From Haloarcula amylolytica JCM 13557 (GTDB taxonomy: Archaea > Halobacteriota > Halobacteria > Halobacteriales > Haloarculaceae): 53,931 nucleotides of DNA. The notes beneath the pieces are model-generated. The model was given only the letters and a program-made list of their open reading frames with translations, did not search any database and had not been told where the DNA came from. Below, piece by piece: positions 1 to 11,197 of the stretch; the stretch's first letter is position 1, and each line of letters opens with the position of its first letter. The stretch lies in NCBI RefSeq assembly GCF_000336615.1, contig NZ_AOLW01000015.1, forward strand, positions 51,345 through 105,275, given 5' to 3'. A program made the translations under genes and the position numbers.

Positions 1-380
1 TCAGTCAAGTGATGCTCAATCTCTTTTCGACGTGAGCGCTCCATTACTCATCTATCAAGCTTAACTAACAAAAGTTTTCGTACTCATTATGACGGAACGC
101 ATGTGACTGTAGAATGATCTGACACTTAATTCTACCTATCTAAGGAAATATTTAGACATGTCTAATCATGGCCATGCCTTTCGCAACGGAAGCGACAGGG
201 AACAACAAGATCGGTCAGCCCTGATCAGCGTACCCCTGGCTTTGGGCTGATCGAGGTTTGTCGCTGTCCTGATTGTCAGATCTGGGCCGTGTCACAGGGA
301 CATTTTCCCACCACGTCCGCGACTGGGCCGAGCAAATCCGAATCAGTCCCTTTTTGACGAGCCACCGAGTACCGCACGGT
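1..380. other. AT-rich non-coding stretch at the window edge
   Basis: No gene of normal size is visible. The first 180 bases are much richer in A/T than the rest of the window. A perfect 14-base palindrome, TTAGACATGTCTAA, lies at 152-165 just after an AAATATTT run. An imperfect inverted repeat follows (separate entry). A 30-codon ORF from the ATG at 158 to a TGA at about 250 exists, but nothing supports its translation. A weak T-rich element (CCCTTTTT, near 347-354) lies about 30 bases before the ATG at 381 and could be part of that gene's promoter. Confidence 0.5.
191..265. repeat. Imperfect inverted repeat or hairpin
   Basis: The outer arms are AGCGACA (191-197) and TGTCGCT (259-265). The inner arms are TCGGTCAGCCC (211-221) and GGGCTGATCGA (244-254), which pair over 11 positions with one G-T wobble. 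As RNA this would fold into a two-step stem of about 75 nt. It lies upstream of the first operon. It could be a small RNA, a leader structure or a remnant element; the sequence does not decide. Confidence 0.5.
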
Positions 381-566
381 ATGGCATTCGAAGAGGACGA
401 CAGCGTTATTCTCCACGACGAGCACAGCGACTACGACGGCGAGGAAGGCACCATCACGCAGGTCGTCGAGACGATGTTCGGCGACGCCAACTACACGGTT
501 TCCTTCGAGGACGGACAGGAGCAGGGCGTCCCCGAGGACAACCTCGAAGCCGCCGAGGACGAGTAG
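381..566 (+). CDS. Small acidic conserved haloarchaeal protein (61 aa)
   Basis: Begins MAFEEDDSVILHD and ends in an acidic tail. The middle (HSDYDGEEGTITQVVETMF, then NYTVSFEDGQEQGVPEDN) alternates hydrophobic and polar residues like a small all-beta fold of SH3 or KOW type, and resembles short haloarchaeal proteins annotated only as hypothetical. The ATG at 381 was chosen because the longer frame back to 273 begins with atypical sequence. The stop lies 7 bases before the next gene, so it probably leads the RNA-processing operon. Function unknown; a nucleic-acid-binding role is a guess from fold and context. Confidence 0.7.
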   Translation: MAFEEDDSVILHDEHSDYDGEEGTITQVVETMFGDANYTVSFEDGQEQGVPEDNLEAAEDE

Positions 567-573
567 GGCCTCG

Positions 574-999
574 ATGTCGTCGGTTCCGTTCCACTACGTC
601 GACCTCCGGACCTTCTGCTACGCGACAGAGGACGACAAGCGTGTCGAGGGAGCGCTCCGGACGTTCCTCCCGGAGGACTACCCTATCGAGCGCGCACAGA
701 GCGAGGGGCACTACGGCGACCGGATCGTCGTCCTCTCGGCTCGCGTCGAGAACGCTGACGACATCCGGCACGTACTCACGCAGGTCGCGTCAGCGCCGGA
801 TATCGACGCGGTGCGTGCGGAACTGGACGACCGGGTCGACGACAACTGTTCGTTCTTTCTCACCTTCGACAAACAGGCCGCGTTCGGCGGCGACGTCGAG
901 CGCGGCGACGGCATCACGCTCCGGGCGAAAGTCGAGGCCTACCCCGCAAAGCGGGAGAAAGCCGTCGCTAACGCCCGCGAACTCTTAGAGGAGTTGTGA
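574..999 (+). CDS. Exosome-associated RNA-binding protein (COG1325-type)
   Basis: 141 aa, beginning MSSVPFHYVDLRTFCYATED. The layout matches the archaeal COG1325/DUF54 family, a small alpha/beta protein called an exosome-subunit or RNA-binding homologue and usually found beside RNase P proteins. Typical features are the N-terminal beta strand with His and Tyr, the central EGHYGDRIVVLSARVEN segment and a final helix (KREKAVANARELLEEL). The stop TGA overlaps the start of the RNase P p30 gene by one base (TGATG), which implies translational coupling. Family call good; the exact molecular role is not established by sequence. Confidence 0.8.
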   Translation: MSSVPFHYVDLRTFCYATEDDKRVEGALRTFLPEDYPIERAQSEGHYGDRIVVLSARVENADDIRHVLTQVASAPDIDAVRAELDDRVDDNCSFFLTFDKQAAFGGDVERGDGITLRAKVEAYPAKREKAVANARELLEEL

Positions 1000-1718
1000 T
1001 GTACGAGGCCGTCTACGCCCACCCTGACGGTGACAGCACCGTCGCCCGGCACGCGCTGACGGCCGCCGATTCGGGCTACGACGGCATCGTCGTCAGGAAC
1101 CACGGCGACGTGCAGGCGGACTACGACGCCGACGCCATCAGCGACGCGTACGACATCGACGTCGCGGCCGGTGTCGAGGTCCGGGCGGACGACCCCTCGC
1201 GAGCGAGCGGCTTCGTCGGGAACTACCGGAGCGACCGGACGGTCGTCGTCGTCCACGGCGGCGACCGCCGCATCAACCGGTTCGCGGTCGAGCAACCGAC
1301 CGTCGACGTGCTCGCCCACCCGATGCGCGAGGACGGCGATTTCAACCACGTTTTGGCGAACGCGGCGGCCGACAACGGCGTCCGCGTCGAGTTCGACTTC
1401 GGCCCGGTGCTCCGGGCCTCCGGCGGCACTCGCGTCCGGGCTATCAAGGAACTCCGGAAGCTCAGGGAACTGGTCGAGGACGCCGGCGCACCGTTCGTCG
1501 TCTCGGCGTCGCCGAGTAACCATCTCCAGATTCGCGCACCGCGGGATCTCATCGCGGTCGGGAAGACCATCGGCTTCGACGCCGACACCGTCCGCGAGGG
1601 ATTGGCGGAGTGGGGCCGAGTCGCGGAGCGCAACCGCGAGCGCCAGAGCGACGCTGTCATCGAACCGGGCGTCCGACTGGAAGGCGACGTAGACGCCGTC
1701 AACGATGACGGGCAGTAG
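999..1718 (+). CDS. rnp3: Ribonuclease P protein component 3 (Rpp30-type)
   Basis: 239 aa, one of the archaeal RNase P proteins that help the RNA subunit remove 5' leaders from pre-tRNA. The protein shows the Rpp30 TIM-barrel pattern: MYEAVYAHPDGDS at the start, GYDGIVVRNHGD near residue 30, VDVLAHPMREDGDFNHVLA near 105 and FVVSASPSNHLQIRAPRDL near 170. The ATG at 999 overlaps the previous stop; a GTG at 996 is possible but less natural. It belongs to one operon with the exosome-like, Pop5 and proteasome genes, the usual euryarchaeal arrangement. Confidence 0.88.
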   Translation: MYEAVYAHPDGDSTVARHALTAADSGYDGIVVRNHGDVQADYDADAISDAYDIDVAAGVEVRADDPSRASGFVGNYRSDRTVVVVHGGDRRINRFAVEQPTVDVLAHPMREDGDFNHVLANAAADNGVRVEFDFGPVLRASGGTRVRAIKELRKLRELVEDAGAPFVVSASPSNHLQIRAPRDLIAVGKTIGFDADTVREGLAEWGRVAERNRERQSDAVIEPGVRLEGDVDAVNDDGQ

Positions 1719-1787
1719 CCCCACTATCGACATCCTGACCGATCGCCACACCACACCGCTCATTGTCCTCCGCCCCAACGCTGGCGT

Positions 1788-2273
1788 ATGAAACACCTCC
1801 CGAAACATCTCCGGCCGCGGTGGCGCTACCTCGCCGTCGGCGTCGAGACGTGGCCGACGGCGTCGCTCGACCGTCGGGCGTTCCAGCGGGCGGTGTGGTA
1901 CGCCGCCCAGAACCTGCTGGGCGACACCGGCAGCGCCGAGACGGACATGACCGTCCTCCAGTTCCACGATTACGACGGCACGGCCGAGGCTATCGTCCGG
2001 ACCAGACGCGGCCAGACGGACCCGGCCCGGGCCGCGCTGGCCTGTGTCGACAGCATCGACGACGACGAGGTTCGGGTCCGCGTCCGGGGGATTAGCGGCA
2101 CCGTGCGCGCCTGTGAAGAAAAGTATATACGCGGGCCGCCGGAAGCCACTGAACAGAGACACGTCGTGTTCGAGAACGCAGACCGGAGCGCTACTGTTCG
2201 GCCTCCGCGCTACGATGTCGAAGCGGCCTCCGGCGGCGCGTTCGTCGGCGCGACAGCACTCGATTTCCGATAA
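1788..2273 (+). CDS. rnp2: Ribonuclease P protein component 2 (Pop5-type)
   Basis: 161 aa. Begins MKHLPKHLRPRWRYLAVGVE, which matches the archaeal Pop5 start (lysine/arginine-rich, then RYL at the first beta strand). GTVRACEEKYI near residue 105 is the conserved Pop5 C-terminal helix region. The tail (about 125-161) is an acidic halophile-type extension. Pop5 and Rpp30 form the catalytic-core-binding pair of archaeal RNase P, so lying next to rnp3 fits. It starts 69 bases after rnp3 and ends 2 bases before psmA. Confidence 0.87.
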   Translation: MKHLPKHLRPRWRYLAVGVETWPTASLDRRAFQRAVWYAAQNLLGDTGSAETDMTVLQFHDYDGTAEAIVRTRRGQTDPARAALACVDSIDDDEVRVRVRGISGTVRACEEKYIRGPPEATEQRHVVFENADRSATVRPPRYDVEAASGGAFVGATALDFR

Positions 2274-2275
2274 CT

Positions 2276-3052
2276 ATGCAGGGACAAAACCAACAGCAGG
2301 CCTACGACCGCGGGATCACTATCTTCTCGCCGGACGGACGCCTCTACCAGGTCGAGTACGCCCGCGAAGCGGTCAAACGCGGCACAGCAAGCATCGGCGT
2401 CAGAACGAGCGACGGCGTCGTTCTGGCCGTGGACAAGCGCATCCGGTCGCCGCTGATGGAGCGCTCCTCGGTCGAAAAGATCCACAAGGCCGACGACCAC
2501 ATCGGTATCGCCTCGGCCGGCCACGTCGCCGACGCCCGACAGCTCATCGACTTCGCCCGCCGTCAGGCGCAGGTGAACCAGCTGCGCTACGGCGAGCCGG
2601 TCGGCGTCGAAACCCTCACCAAGGAAATCACCGACTACATCCAGCAGTACACGCAGGTCGGCGGCGCGCGCCCGTTCGGCGTCGCGCTCATCATCGGTGG
2701 CATCGTCAACGGCGAGCCGCGCCTGTTCGAGACCGACCCCTCCGGGACGCCCTACGAGTGGAAGGCCCTCGCTGTCGGGGCCGACCGCGGCGACATCCGG
2801 GACTACCTCGAAGAACACTACGACGAAGGGATGGACCTCGACGACGGCGTCGACCTCGCGCTGGCCGCCCTCGCGTCGGTCAACGAGGACAGACTGACGC
2901 CGGAAGGCATCGGCGTCGCCACGGTCGACGTCGAAACGGAGACGTTCGGCCAGCTGACCGACGAGGAGAAGGAGACCCATCTCGCGGAGGCCGACCTGCT
3001 CGACACCGGCGACGACGAGGACGCGGACGAGGAAGACACCGAGGAAGAGTAA
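2276..3052 (+). CDS. psmA: Proteasome subunit alpha
   Basis: 258 aa. The 20S proteasome alpha signature is at the start (YDRGITIFSPDGRLYQVEYA). The N-terminal helix forms the gate and pore region of the alpha ring. The chain continues with AVKRGTASIGVR, the central IASAGHVADARQLIDFARR and GARPFGVALIIGG. A strongly acidic low-complexity tail of about 25 residues follows, common in haloarchaeal alpha subunits. It begins 2 bases after rnp2, so it is co-transcribed; a TATA-like AGTATATAC near 2119 inside rnp2 may give it an extra promoter. Haloarchaea often carry a second alpha gene, which is not in this window. Confidence 0.96.
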   Translation: MQGQNQQQAYDRGITIFSPDGRLYQVEYAREAVKRGTASIGVRTSDGVVLAVDKRIRSPLMERSSVEKIHKADDHIGIASAGHVADARQLIDFARRQAQVNQLRYGEPVGVETLTKEITDYIQQYTQVGGARPFGVALIIGGIVNGEPRLFETDPSGTPYEWKALAVGADRGDIRDYLEEHYDEGMDLDDGVDLALAALASVNEDRLTPEGIGVATVDVETETFGQLTDEEKETHLAEADLLDTGDDEDADEEDTEEE

Positions 3053-3140
3053 CGCTTCCGACGGCCTCCGCGGGCGACTGGGTTCTTTTCTGTTCGACTA
3101 CGCAGTAAGGCCTTTAACTGGCCCACTGCTACCGACGGGT

Positions 3141-3866
3141 ATGATATCGCTTGACGAGGCGGTGACGGCGCGCCTCGAATCCCACGGCCAGCGGTTCGAG
3201 GTACTGGTGGATCCGGACGCGGCGCTAGCGATAAAACGTGATGACTTCGACGGCGATCTCGAGGACGTTATCGCCGCGGAGGACGTGTTCGAGGACGCCT
3301 CGCGGGGGGACCGACCGCCCGAGAATATGCTCGAAGAGGTGTTTGACACCACTGATCCGATGGCCATCATCCCCGAAGTCATCAAGCGGGGGGAGATACA
3401 GATCACGGCCGACCAGCGCCGCGAGATGCAGGAACAAAAGCACAAACAGCTCATCCAGCGGATCACGCGCAACGCGGTCAACCCACAGATGGACGACGCG
3501 CCGCACCCGCCGGAGCGCATCGAATCCGCGCTCGAAGAGACGGACTTCAGAGTCGACCCGATGGAACCCGTCGAGGCGCAGGTCGACGACGCCCTCGATG
3601 CGCTCCGGCCGGTCATCCCGATCCGGTTCGACGAGGTCACCGTCGCCGTGCAGGTCCCCGCGGACTACGCCGGGAGCGCCCAGGCACAGATCCGGCAGTT
3701 CGGCGACCTCGAACGCGAGGAGTGGCAGTCCGACGGCTCGTGGGTCGGCGTCATGACGTTCCCGGCCGGCCTGCAAAACGACTTCTACGACGTGGTGAAC
3801 GAACACACGAGCGGCGAAGCGGAAACTCGCATCATCAAAGACGAAGACGACATCAGTACGCGCTAA
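3141..3866 (+). CDS. Ribosome maturation protein SBDS (Sdo1)
   Basis: 241 aa, the full three-domain length. Begins MISLDEAVTARLESHGQRFEV. The N-terminal SBDS/FYSH domain spans about 1-90 (VDPDAALAIKR, LEDVIAAEDVFEDASRGD). A three-helix middle domain follows (HKQLIQRITRNAVNPQM), then a ferredoxin-like C-terminal domain from about 165 (PVIPIRFDEVTVAVQVPADYAG). The archaeal protein helps mature the large ribosomal subunit and sits in the same neighbourhood as exosome and proteasome genes in many euryarchaea. It starts 88 bases after psmA, with a T/A-rich element (CCTTTAACT) about 28 bases before the ATG. Confidence 0.93.
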   Translation: MISLDEAVTARLESHGQRFEVLVDPDAALAIKRDDFDGDLEDVIAAEDVFEDASRGDRPPENMLEEVFDTTDPMAIIPEVIKRGEIQITADQRREMQEQKHKQLIQRITRNAVNPQMDDAPHPPERIESALEETDFRVDPMEPVEAQVDDALDALRPVIPIRFDEVTVAVQVPADYAGSAQAQIRQFGDLEREEWQSDGSWVGVMTFPAGLQNDFYDVVNEHTSGEAETRIIKDEDDISTR

Positions 3867-3881
3867 CGCCGCGGCGTCGCG

Positions 3882-6628
<2,747 letters not shown>

Positions 6629-6786
6629 GCCGGACTGACCGCTACCGCTTTGCTGGCTGCATTTCAGCCTTCGAGCGGGTATCGAAGTCGTTAGTTTCGC
6701 CAGCCGGCTGCAGGAATCGCTCAGTATCTGCCATTTTACCGGCCAACCACCGACCCCCGGAAGAGTGTGAGTCCCCTCCCGGGGGG

Positions 6787-6795
6787 TTAAATAAT
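6787..6795 (+). promoter_or_regulatory. TATA box for hflX
   Basis: TTAAATAAT lies 24-32 bases before the GTG at 6819, the spacing expected for a leaderless transcript. It supports GTG as the true start. Confidence 0.6.
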
Positions 6796-6818
6796 CGGAC
6801 GCCGTAGTTTTCCAACGA

Positions 6819-8129
6819 GTGACGGCGACACACACCACGGAACGGGCGGTCATCGCGAAGCGCGTCGACAGTGGCACCGCCGACACCGAAGAGATCCGGG
6901 ACCTCGCTCGGGCGGCCGGCTACGAGGTCGTCGACGAGATCACACAGACCAGAACGGAGGACCCGGCGTACCACCTCGGCGAGGGGAAGGTCACGCGATT
7001 GAGCAACGCGGTCGCTCGCGAAGGGGCCGCCGTCGTGATCTTCGACAATCAGCTCGGCCCGTACCAGACGTACAACATCGGAAACGAACTCCCCGAGCGG
7101 GTGCGCGTCATCGACCGCTTCCGGCTCATCCTCGAAATCTTCGGCCAGCGGGCCCAGACGCGGAAAGCCCAGCTCCAGGTCGAACTCGCGGAACTGCGCT
7201 ACGAACTCCCGCGCGCCGAGGCCAAGGCGAGCCTGGCCAAACGCGACGAGCGGCCGGGGTTCATGGGCCTCGGCGAGTACGACGAGTCCCGCGAAGAAGA
7301 CATCAAAAAGCAGATCGCCAACATCCGGGACGAACTGGAATCCATCGAGGAGACCGAGCGGCACCGCCGGGAACAGCGCCGCGAGTCCGGCTTCGACCTC
7401 GTCGCGCTGGCCGGCTACACCAACGCCGGGAAGTCGACGCTCCTGCGCCGCCTCGCGGACGACCTCGACGTCGATGAGAACGATGACTTGCATCCCGACC
7501 TCGATACCACGGCCGAGAGCGAGGACCGTCTGTTCACGACGCTCGGCACGACCACGCGCCGCGCGGCGGTCGGCAAGCGCGAGGTGCTTGTCACCGACAC
7601 CGTCGGGTTCATCCAGGACCTCCCGCACTGGCTCGTCGAGTCGTTCAAGTCGACGCTGGGGTCGGTGTACCACGCCGACCTCGTCCTGCTCGTCGTCGAC
7701 GTCTCCGAGTCGGTCGAGGAAATCCGGGAGAAACTGGTGACGAGCCACGACACGCTGTACGAGCGCAACGAGGCACCCATCGTCACGGTCCTCAACAAGA
7801 CCGATATGGTCGACGACGAGGAGGTCCGTCGCAAGCGAGACGCACTCTCGTCGCTGGCCCCGAACCCCGTCGCCGTCAGCGCCAAACAGGGACTCAACAT
7901 CGACGACCTGGCGGACCGCATCGACCACGAACTGCCGGACTACGAGCGCGAACGGCTCGTGCTCCCGATGACCGACGACACGATGAGCCTCGTCTCGTGG
8001 ATTCACGACCACGCCAGCGTCGAGACGGTCGACTACGGCGACCAGGTGGTCATCGAGTTCGAGGCGCGGCCGGCGATCATCGAGCAGTCCCGGGCGAAAG
8101 CCGGGGAGCTGGTCGGTGCGTCAGCCTGA
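6819..8129 (+). CDS. hflX: GTPase HflX
   Basis: 436 aa, GTG start. The N-terminal HflX domain runs to about 175: YEVVDEITQTRTEDPAYHLG, then the ribosome-binding coiled region with KAQLQVELAELRYELPR and GFMGLGEYDESREEDIKKQI. The G domain follows, with Walker A GYTNAGKSTLLRRL near 200, switch region TLGTTTRR, DTVGFIQDLPHWLVESFKSTL (G3) and LNKTDMVD (G4). HflX binds the large ribosomal subunit and in bacteria splits stalled or stressed ribosomes; the archaeal role is inferred to be similar. It stands alone, with about 190 bases after katG. Confidence 0.95.
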   Translation: MTATHTTERAVIAKRVDSGTADTEEIRDLARAAGYEVVDEITQTRTEDPAYHLGEGKVTRLSNAVAREGAAVVIFDNQLGPYQTYNIGNELPERVRVIDRFRLILEIFGQRAQTRKAQLQVELAELRYELPRAEAKASLAKRDERPGFMGLGEYDESREEDIKKQIANIRDELESIEETERHRREQRRESGFDLVALAGYTNAGKSTLLRRLADDLDVDENDDLHPDLDTTAESEDRLFTTLGTTTRRAAVGKREVLVTDTVGFIQDLPHWLVESFKSTLGSVYHADLVLLVVDVSESVEEIREKLVTSHDTLYERNEAPIVTVLNKTDMVDDEEVRRKRDALSSLAPNPVAVSAKQGLNIDDLADRIDHELPDYERERLVLPMTDDTMSLVSWIHDHASVETVDYGDQVVIEFEARPAIIEQSRAKAGELVGASA

Positions 8130-8138
8130 CTGCGGAGG

Positions 8139-9587
8139 TTACGTTTCTGCTTCGCGCTGCCACAGCACGCTCGGTATCTCGTCTAGCAGGTCTGTTGCGA
8201 CCAGTCCGTAGCCGCGGTCGTCGACGACCCGGTCGCCGACCGTGCCGACGGCGTAGGCGGCGATGGCGGCCGCGTCGATCGGGTCCTGAATGCAGGCGAG
8301 CGCGCCCGTCACGCCCGCGAGCACGTCGCCGGTGCCGCCGACCGTCATCCCCGGATTGCCCGTCCGGCCGACGCGGGTCCGCTCGCCGTCGGAGACGACG
8401 TCGTACGGCCCTTTGACCAGCAGTGTCTGGCCGACCTCCGATGCGAAGGACTCCACGAGGTCCGCCCGCTCCCGCCAGTCCTCCGATGTCTCACCACCCA
8501 TCCCGCGAAGTTCGCCCTGGTGGGGCGTACAGACGAGTTCCGCGTCCGTTTCGATGTCCGGAACCACAGACAGGGCGTCGGCGTCGACGACGGCCGTCCC
8601 CTCGAACCCGGACAGCAGGTCCGCGACCGCTTCCAGCGTCGCGTCGGCGTCCCCGAGCCCTGGTCCGACGATCAGCGTGTCGTGCTCCGCCGCCAGTTCG
8701 GCGAGGCTGTCGACGTGGGGTGGCGCGAGGTGGTCCCCGTCGAACGGTCGCAGGATGAGGTTCTCGCTGTAGGACTGGATTTCCCGCGCGACGACCTCCG
8801 GACAGGCGACCCGGACGAGGTCTGCACCCGCTCTGAGCGCGGCCTGGGCCGACAGCGCCGGCGCGCCGGTGTAGGGACCGCCGCCGACGACCAGTACTTC
8901 GCCGTTGTCGCCCTTGTGGCTCGCGGGGTCACGTTCGAGGCGCGTGAGGTCGCCACGCTCGACGAACAGTTCCGCCGCGTCGGGGATGCCGATGTCGGCG
9001 ACGGTAACTGGCACCTCAAGGTCTGGGAGTCCGGGCTTCGTGTCGTGGAACGTGACGACGTGGTCGGCGTCGACAGCGTTGTCGGCCAACCGTCCCGTCT
9101 CGGCGTCGAGGCCGGACGGGACATCGACCGAGAGGACGGTCGCGTCGCTCTCGTTCATTGCCGCCGCAGCCGTCGCCTCGGGTTCCCGGAGGTCGCCGGC
9201 GATACCGGTTCCCAGCATTGCATCGACAACGATATCGGGAGTTCCGAGGTCGAACGCCGTAGAATCTTTGACTGTTTCTGTGGGATACTCAGCGCTCTGG
9301 AGCGCCTCCCAGTTCTCTCTGGATATTGATGTCGAGATCGCGTTCGGGCGGCCAAGCAACAGGACGCGGAGGTCGTAGTCGTCGAGAAAGCGGGCGGTGA
9401 CGAGCGCGTCCCCGCCGTTGTTCCCCCGCCCGGCGACGATGGTGACCCGGTTGCCGGGGTCCGCGAGGGAACGGACCGCCCGGGCGACGGCATGGCCGGA
9501 CGACTCCATCAACTGTTTGCGCGGGACGCCGAGTGCGGCGGCGTTCTCGTCGATGACACCCATTTCGGAGCCGGTGAGCATGCTCAC
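8139..9587 (-). CDS. nnr: Bifunctional NAD(P)HX epimerase / ADP-dependent dehydratase
   Basis: 482 aa fusion enzyme that repairs hydrated NADH and NADPH. The N-terminal YjeF epimerase domain covers about 1-215 and contains VAGRGNNGGDALVTARFL, SVDVPSGLDAETG and VTFHDTKPGL. The C-terminal ribokinase-like dehydratase domain covers about 220-482 and contains VLVVGGGPYTGAPALSAQAA, TPHQGELRGMGG and the anion-hole and catalytic region GNPGMTVGGTGDVLAGV. Both catalytic parts look intact. It converges on hflX with a 9-base gap. The acylphosphatase gene lies 40 bases upstream on the same strand, so co-transcription is possible. Confidence 0.94.
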   Translation of the reverse strand: MSMLTGSEMGVIDENAAALGVPRKQLMESSGHAVARAVRSLADPGNRVTIVAGRGNNGGDALVTARFLDDYDLRVLLLGRPNAISTSISRENWEALQSAEYPTETVKDSTAFDLGTPDIVVDAMLGTGIAGDLREPEATAAAAMNESDATVLSVDVPSGLDAETGRLADNAVDADHVVTFHDTKPGLPDLEVPVTVADIGIPDAAELFVERGDLTRLERDPASHKGDNGEVLVVGGGPYTGAPALSAQAALRAGADLVRVACPEVVAREIQSYSENLILRPFDGDHLAPPHVDSLAELAAEHDTLIVGPGLGDADATLEAVADLLSGFEGTAVVDADALSVVPDIETDAELVCTPHQGELRGMGGETSEDWRERADLVESFASEVGQTLLVKGPYDVVSDGERTRVGRTGNPGMTVGGTGDVLAGVTGALACIQDPIDAAAIAAYAVGTVGDRVVDDRGYGLVATDLLDEIPSVLWQREAET

Positions 9588-9627
9588 GGGTTCGTTCGCC
9601 AGTGAAGTAATGCTACGGGACGGCGGT

Positions 9628-9903
9628 TTACCAGCGGACCTCGAAGCCGTCGATGCCCTCCGGCTCCTCGTACTCGATTTCGACGTCGGTCACGTTCGCG
9701 CGTTCGCTCCCCTCGTGGCAGAACTCGACCATCGCTTCCACGTCGGCTTCGGGGCCCTCGAACACCGCTTCGACGCGCCCGTCGTCGAGGTTCCGGACCC
9801 ACCCGTCGACCCCCTGATCCTGTGCGCGCTCCCGCGTGGTCGCTCTGTAATAGACGCCCTGGACACGACCGGAGACGAACACATGTGCTCGCGTGCGAGC
9901 CAT
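9628..9903 (-). CDS. acyP: Acylphosphatase
   Basis: 91 aa, the normal length. It hydrolyses acyl phosphates such as carbamoyl or acetyl phosphate. The signature VSGRVQGVYYRATTRERA has catalytic Arg20, and GWVRNLDDGRVEAVFEG has catalytic Asn38; their 18-residue spacing is that of the family. The start at 9903 (MARTRAHVFV) matches the first beta strand; the frame extends 16 codons further upstream without family resemblance. Haloarchaea often place acyP near other small metabolic genes; here it sits between nnr and ogg, all on the minus strand. Confidence 0.95.
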   Translation of the reverse strand: MARTRAHVFVSGRVQGVYYRATTRERAQDQGVDGWVRNLDDGRVEAVFEGPEADVEAMVEFCHEGSERANVTDVEIEYEEPEGIDGFEVRW

Positions 9904-9956
9904 GTCCGAGGGTTTGCCGGCGGACTCCGTTATACTGTCGCCTTCCACCACCCGCG

Positions 9957-10865
9957 TCAGTTTTCGTCGCTGCCCGTCCGGAGATAATGGAACAAGTAGG
10001 TCTGCGTGTAGCCGGCGTACTCGCCGCCGAGCGCGGCCCGGATGGCCCGGGACGTGTCGGTGTAGTTCCCTCGCTCACACTCCGGGTAGTACTCCTCGAT
10101 AGTCGACCGGATCCAGGTGTCTAGCGGGACCGCTTCGAGGTAGTCAAGCGAGAACAGCAACACGCAGTCCGCGACCTTGTCGCCGACGCCGACGAAGCGG
10201 GTGAGCGACTCCCTGGCGTCCTCGTAGTCGAGGCCGACGGCTTCCTCGGGGTCGGCCTCGCCGCCTGCGACCATCTCCGCGGTGCGCTGGACGTACGGCG
10301 CTCGATAGCCCAGCCCGAGGTCCCGGAGGCGTTCTTCGGTCGTTTCGGCCAACGCTGACGGCGTCGGATAGGCGTTGTACGTCCGCCCGTCGAACTCGAC
10401 CGTCTCGCCGAACGCGTCACGGAGCGCCTGTTGCATACTGTGTATCCGAGCCACGCGCATCTGGGCCGAGCAAATGAACGAAATGAGGGAGCCAAACGGT
10501 GGGTCCTGAACGAGACGCATCCCCCAGAACCTATCGTAGGCTGACTGGACCACGTCGTCGGCCGGTGCCGTCGTCCGAATCGCGGAGAGATCGTCCTCAA
10601 GCCGCAGGAGTCGCTTGAGGTCCGCCTCGGCGTCGATCGTGGACTCCCATTCGAGGACACCGTCCCGCTGCCGGACGCGGATGACTGCTGGTGACCCGTC
10701 TCGGCGGACTGTCGTCCAGTACCACGCGTCGCCCCCGGTTGCCCCGTCGCGCTGGTACATTTCGCCGTCCTCCCGGTTCCAGAGGTAGGACTGCCCGCTC
10801 TCGACAGTTGCCTGGAGGTCGATACCGCCGGCCAGCGACCCGACGTCGATGACGCCCTGTTCCAT
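9957..10865 (-). CDS. ogg: 8-oxoguanine DNA glycosylase (OGG1-type)
   Basis: 302 aa. It removes 8-oxoguanine from DNA. The helix-hairpin-helix and catalytic region reads FVGVGDKVADCVLLFSLDYL followed by EAVPLDTWI. Lys230 (nucleophile, human K249) and Asp249 (human D268) keep the 19-residue spacing of OGG1. The N-terminal half carries the OGG N domain (GQSYLWNREDGEMYQ) and FICSAQMRVARIHSMQQAL, the typical SxNxxxxRI-like helix with Gln-Met in place of Asn-Asn. The ATG at 10865 (MEQGVIDVG) was chosen; 17 further codons upstream are not conserved in style. Oxidative-damage repair fits the nearby katG, though they are not in one operon. Confidence 0.92.
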   Translation of the reverse strand: MEQGVIDVGSLAGGIDLQATVESGQSYLWNREDGEMYQRDGATGGDAWYWTTVRRDGSPAVIRVRQRDGVLEWESTIDAEADLKRLLRLEDDLSAIRTTAPADDVVQSAYDRFWGMRLVQDPPFGSLISFICSAQMRVARIHSMQQALRDAFGETVEFDGRTYNAYPTPSALAETTEERLRDLGLGYRAPYVQRTAEMVAGGEADPEEAVGLDYEDARESLTRFVGVGDKVADCVLLFSLDYLEAVPLDTWIRSTIEEYYPECERGNYTDTSRAIRAALGGEYAGYTQTYLFHYLRTGSDEN

Positions 10866-10935
10866 TGTCCGTGTGTACGGACCCGGAGGTAATGGCGTTA
10901 CGAGTTCCACTCGCACGGGTTGGAGTCTCTATCGA

Positions 10936-11021
10936 CTATAGTAGCCATTGAAAGTCAATGCACACCTGATCGCACGATGGCAGTGCGATCAGTGTGTAAA
11001 TCGTTTCAATTGTTACTATAG
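10936..11021. repeat. 86-base nested palindromic element
   Basis: The outer arms CTATAGTAGCCATTGAAA (10936-10953) and TTTCAATTGTTACTATAG (11004-11021) match over 16 of 18 positions when one is reverse-complemented. The inner arms CACACCTGATCGCAC (10961-10975) and GTGCGATCAGTGTG (10983-10996) are perfectly complementary except for one extra C, around a 7-base loop. The whole unit is a double-level palindrome with precise ends. No ORF of its own. It looks like a short non-autonomous or REP/MITE-like intergenic element; no second copy was seen in this window. Confidence 0.65.
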
Positions 11022-11170
11022 CGGACGCTCATATCCGTCTGAGCTGTCACTGCTTTTCGCCGTCGTAACGTTTTCTCTCACTTGTGTCTGTGCGGCTCAA
11101 CGGTGCTTTCTGTCCCTCTATACCACGATATATGGGGCGAGAGGTGATGCCTGTTTCAGGGCTAACCTTC

Positions 11171-11180
11171 ATTATATTGG
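11171..11180 (+). promoter_or_regulatory. TATA box for the UPF0212 gene
   Basis: ATTATATTGG ends 18 bases before the ATG at 11198, placing the TATA core near -24. A second TATA-like stretch (CGATATATGG) lies near 11128. Confidence 0.45.
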
Positions 11181-11197
11181 GAAACAAACATACTAGC

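Noticed and set aside
939..2162. 407-codon minus-strand frame
   Set aside because: Antisense of the two RNase P protein genes; composition typical of a shadow frame.
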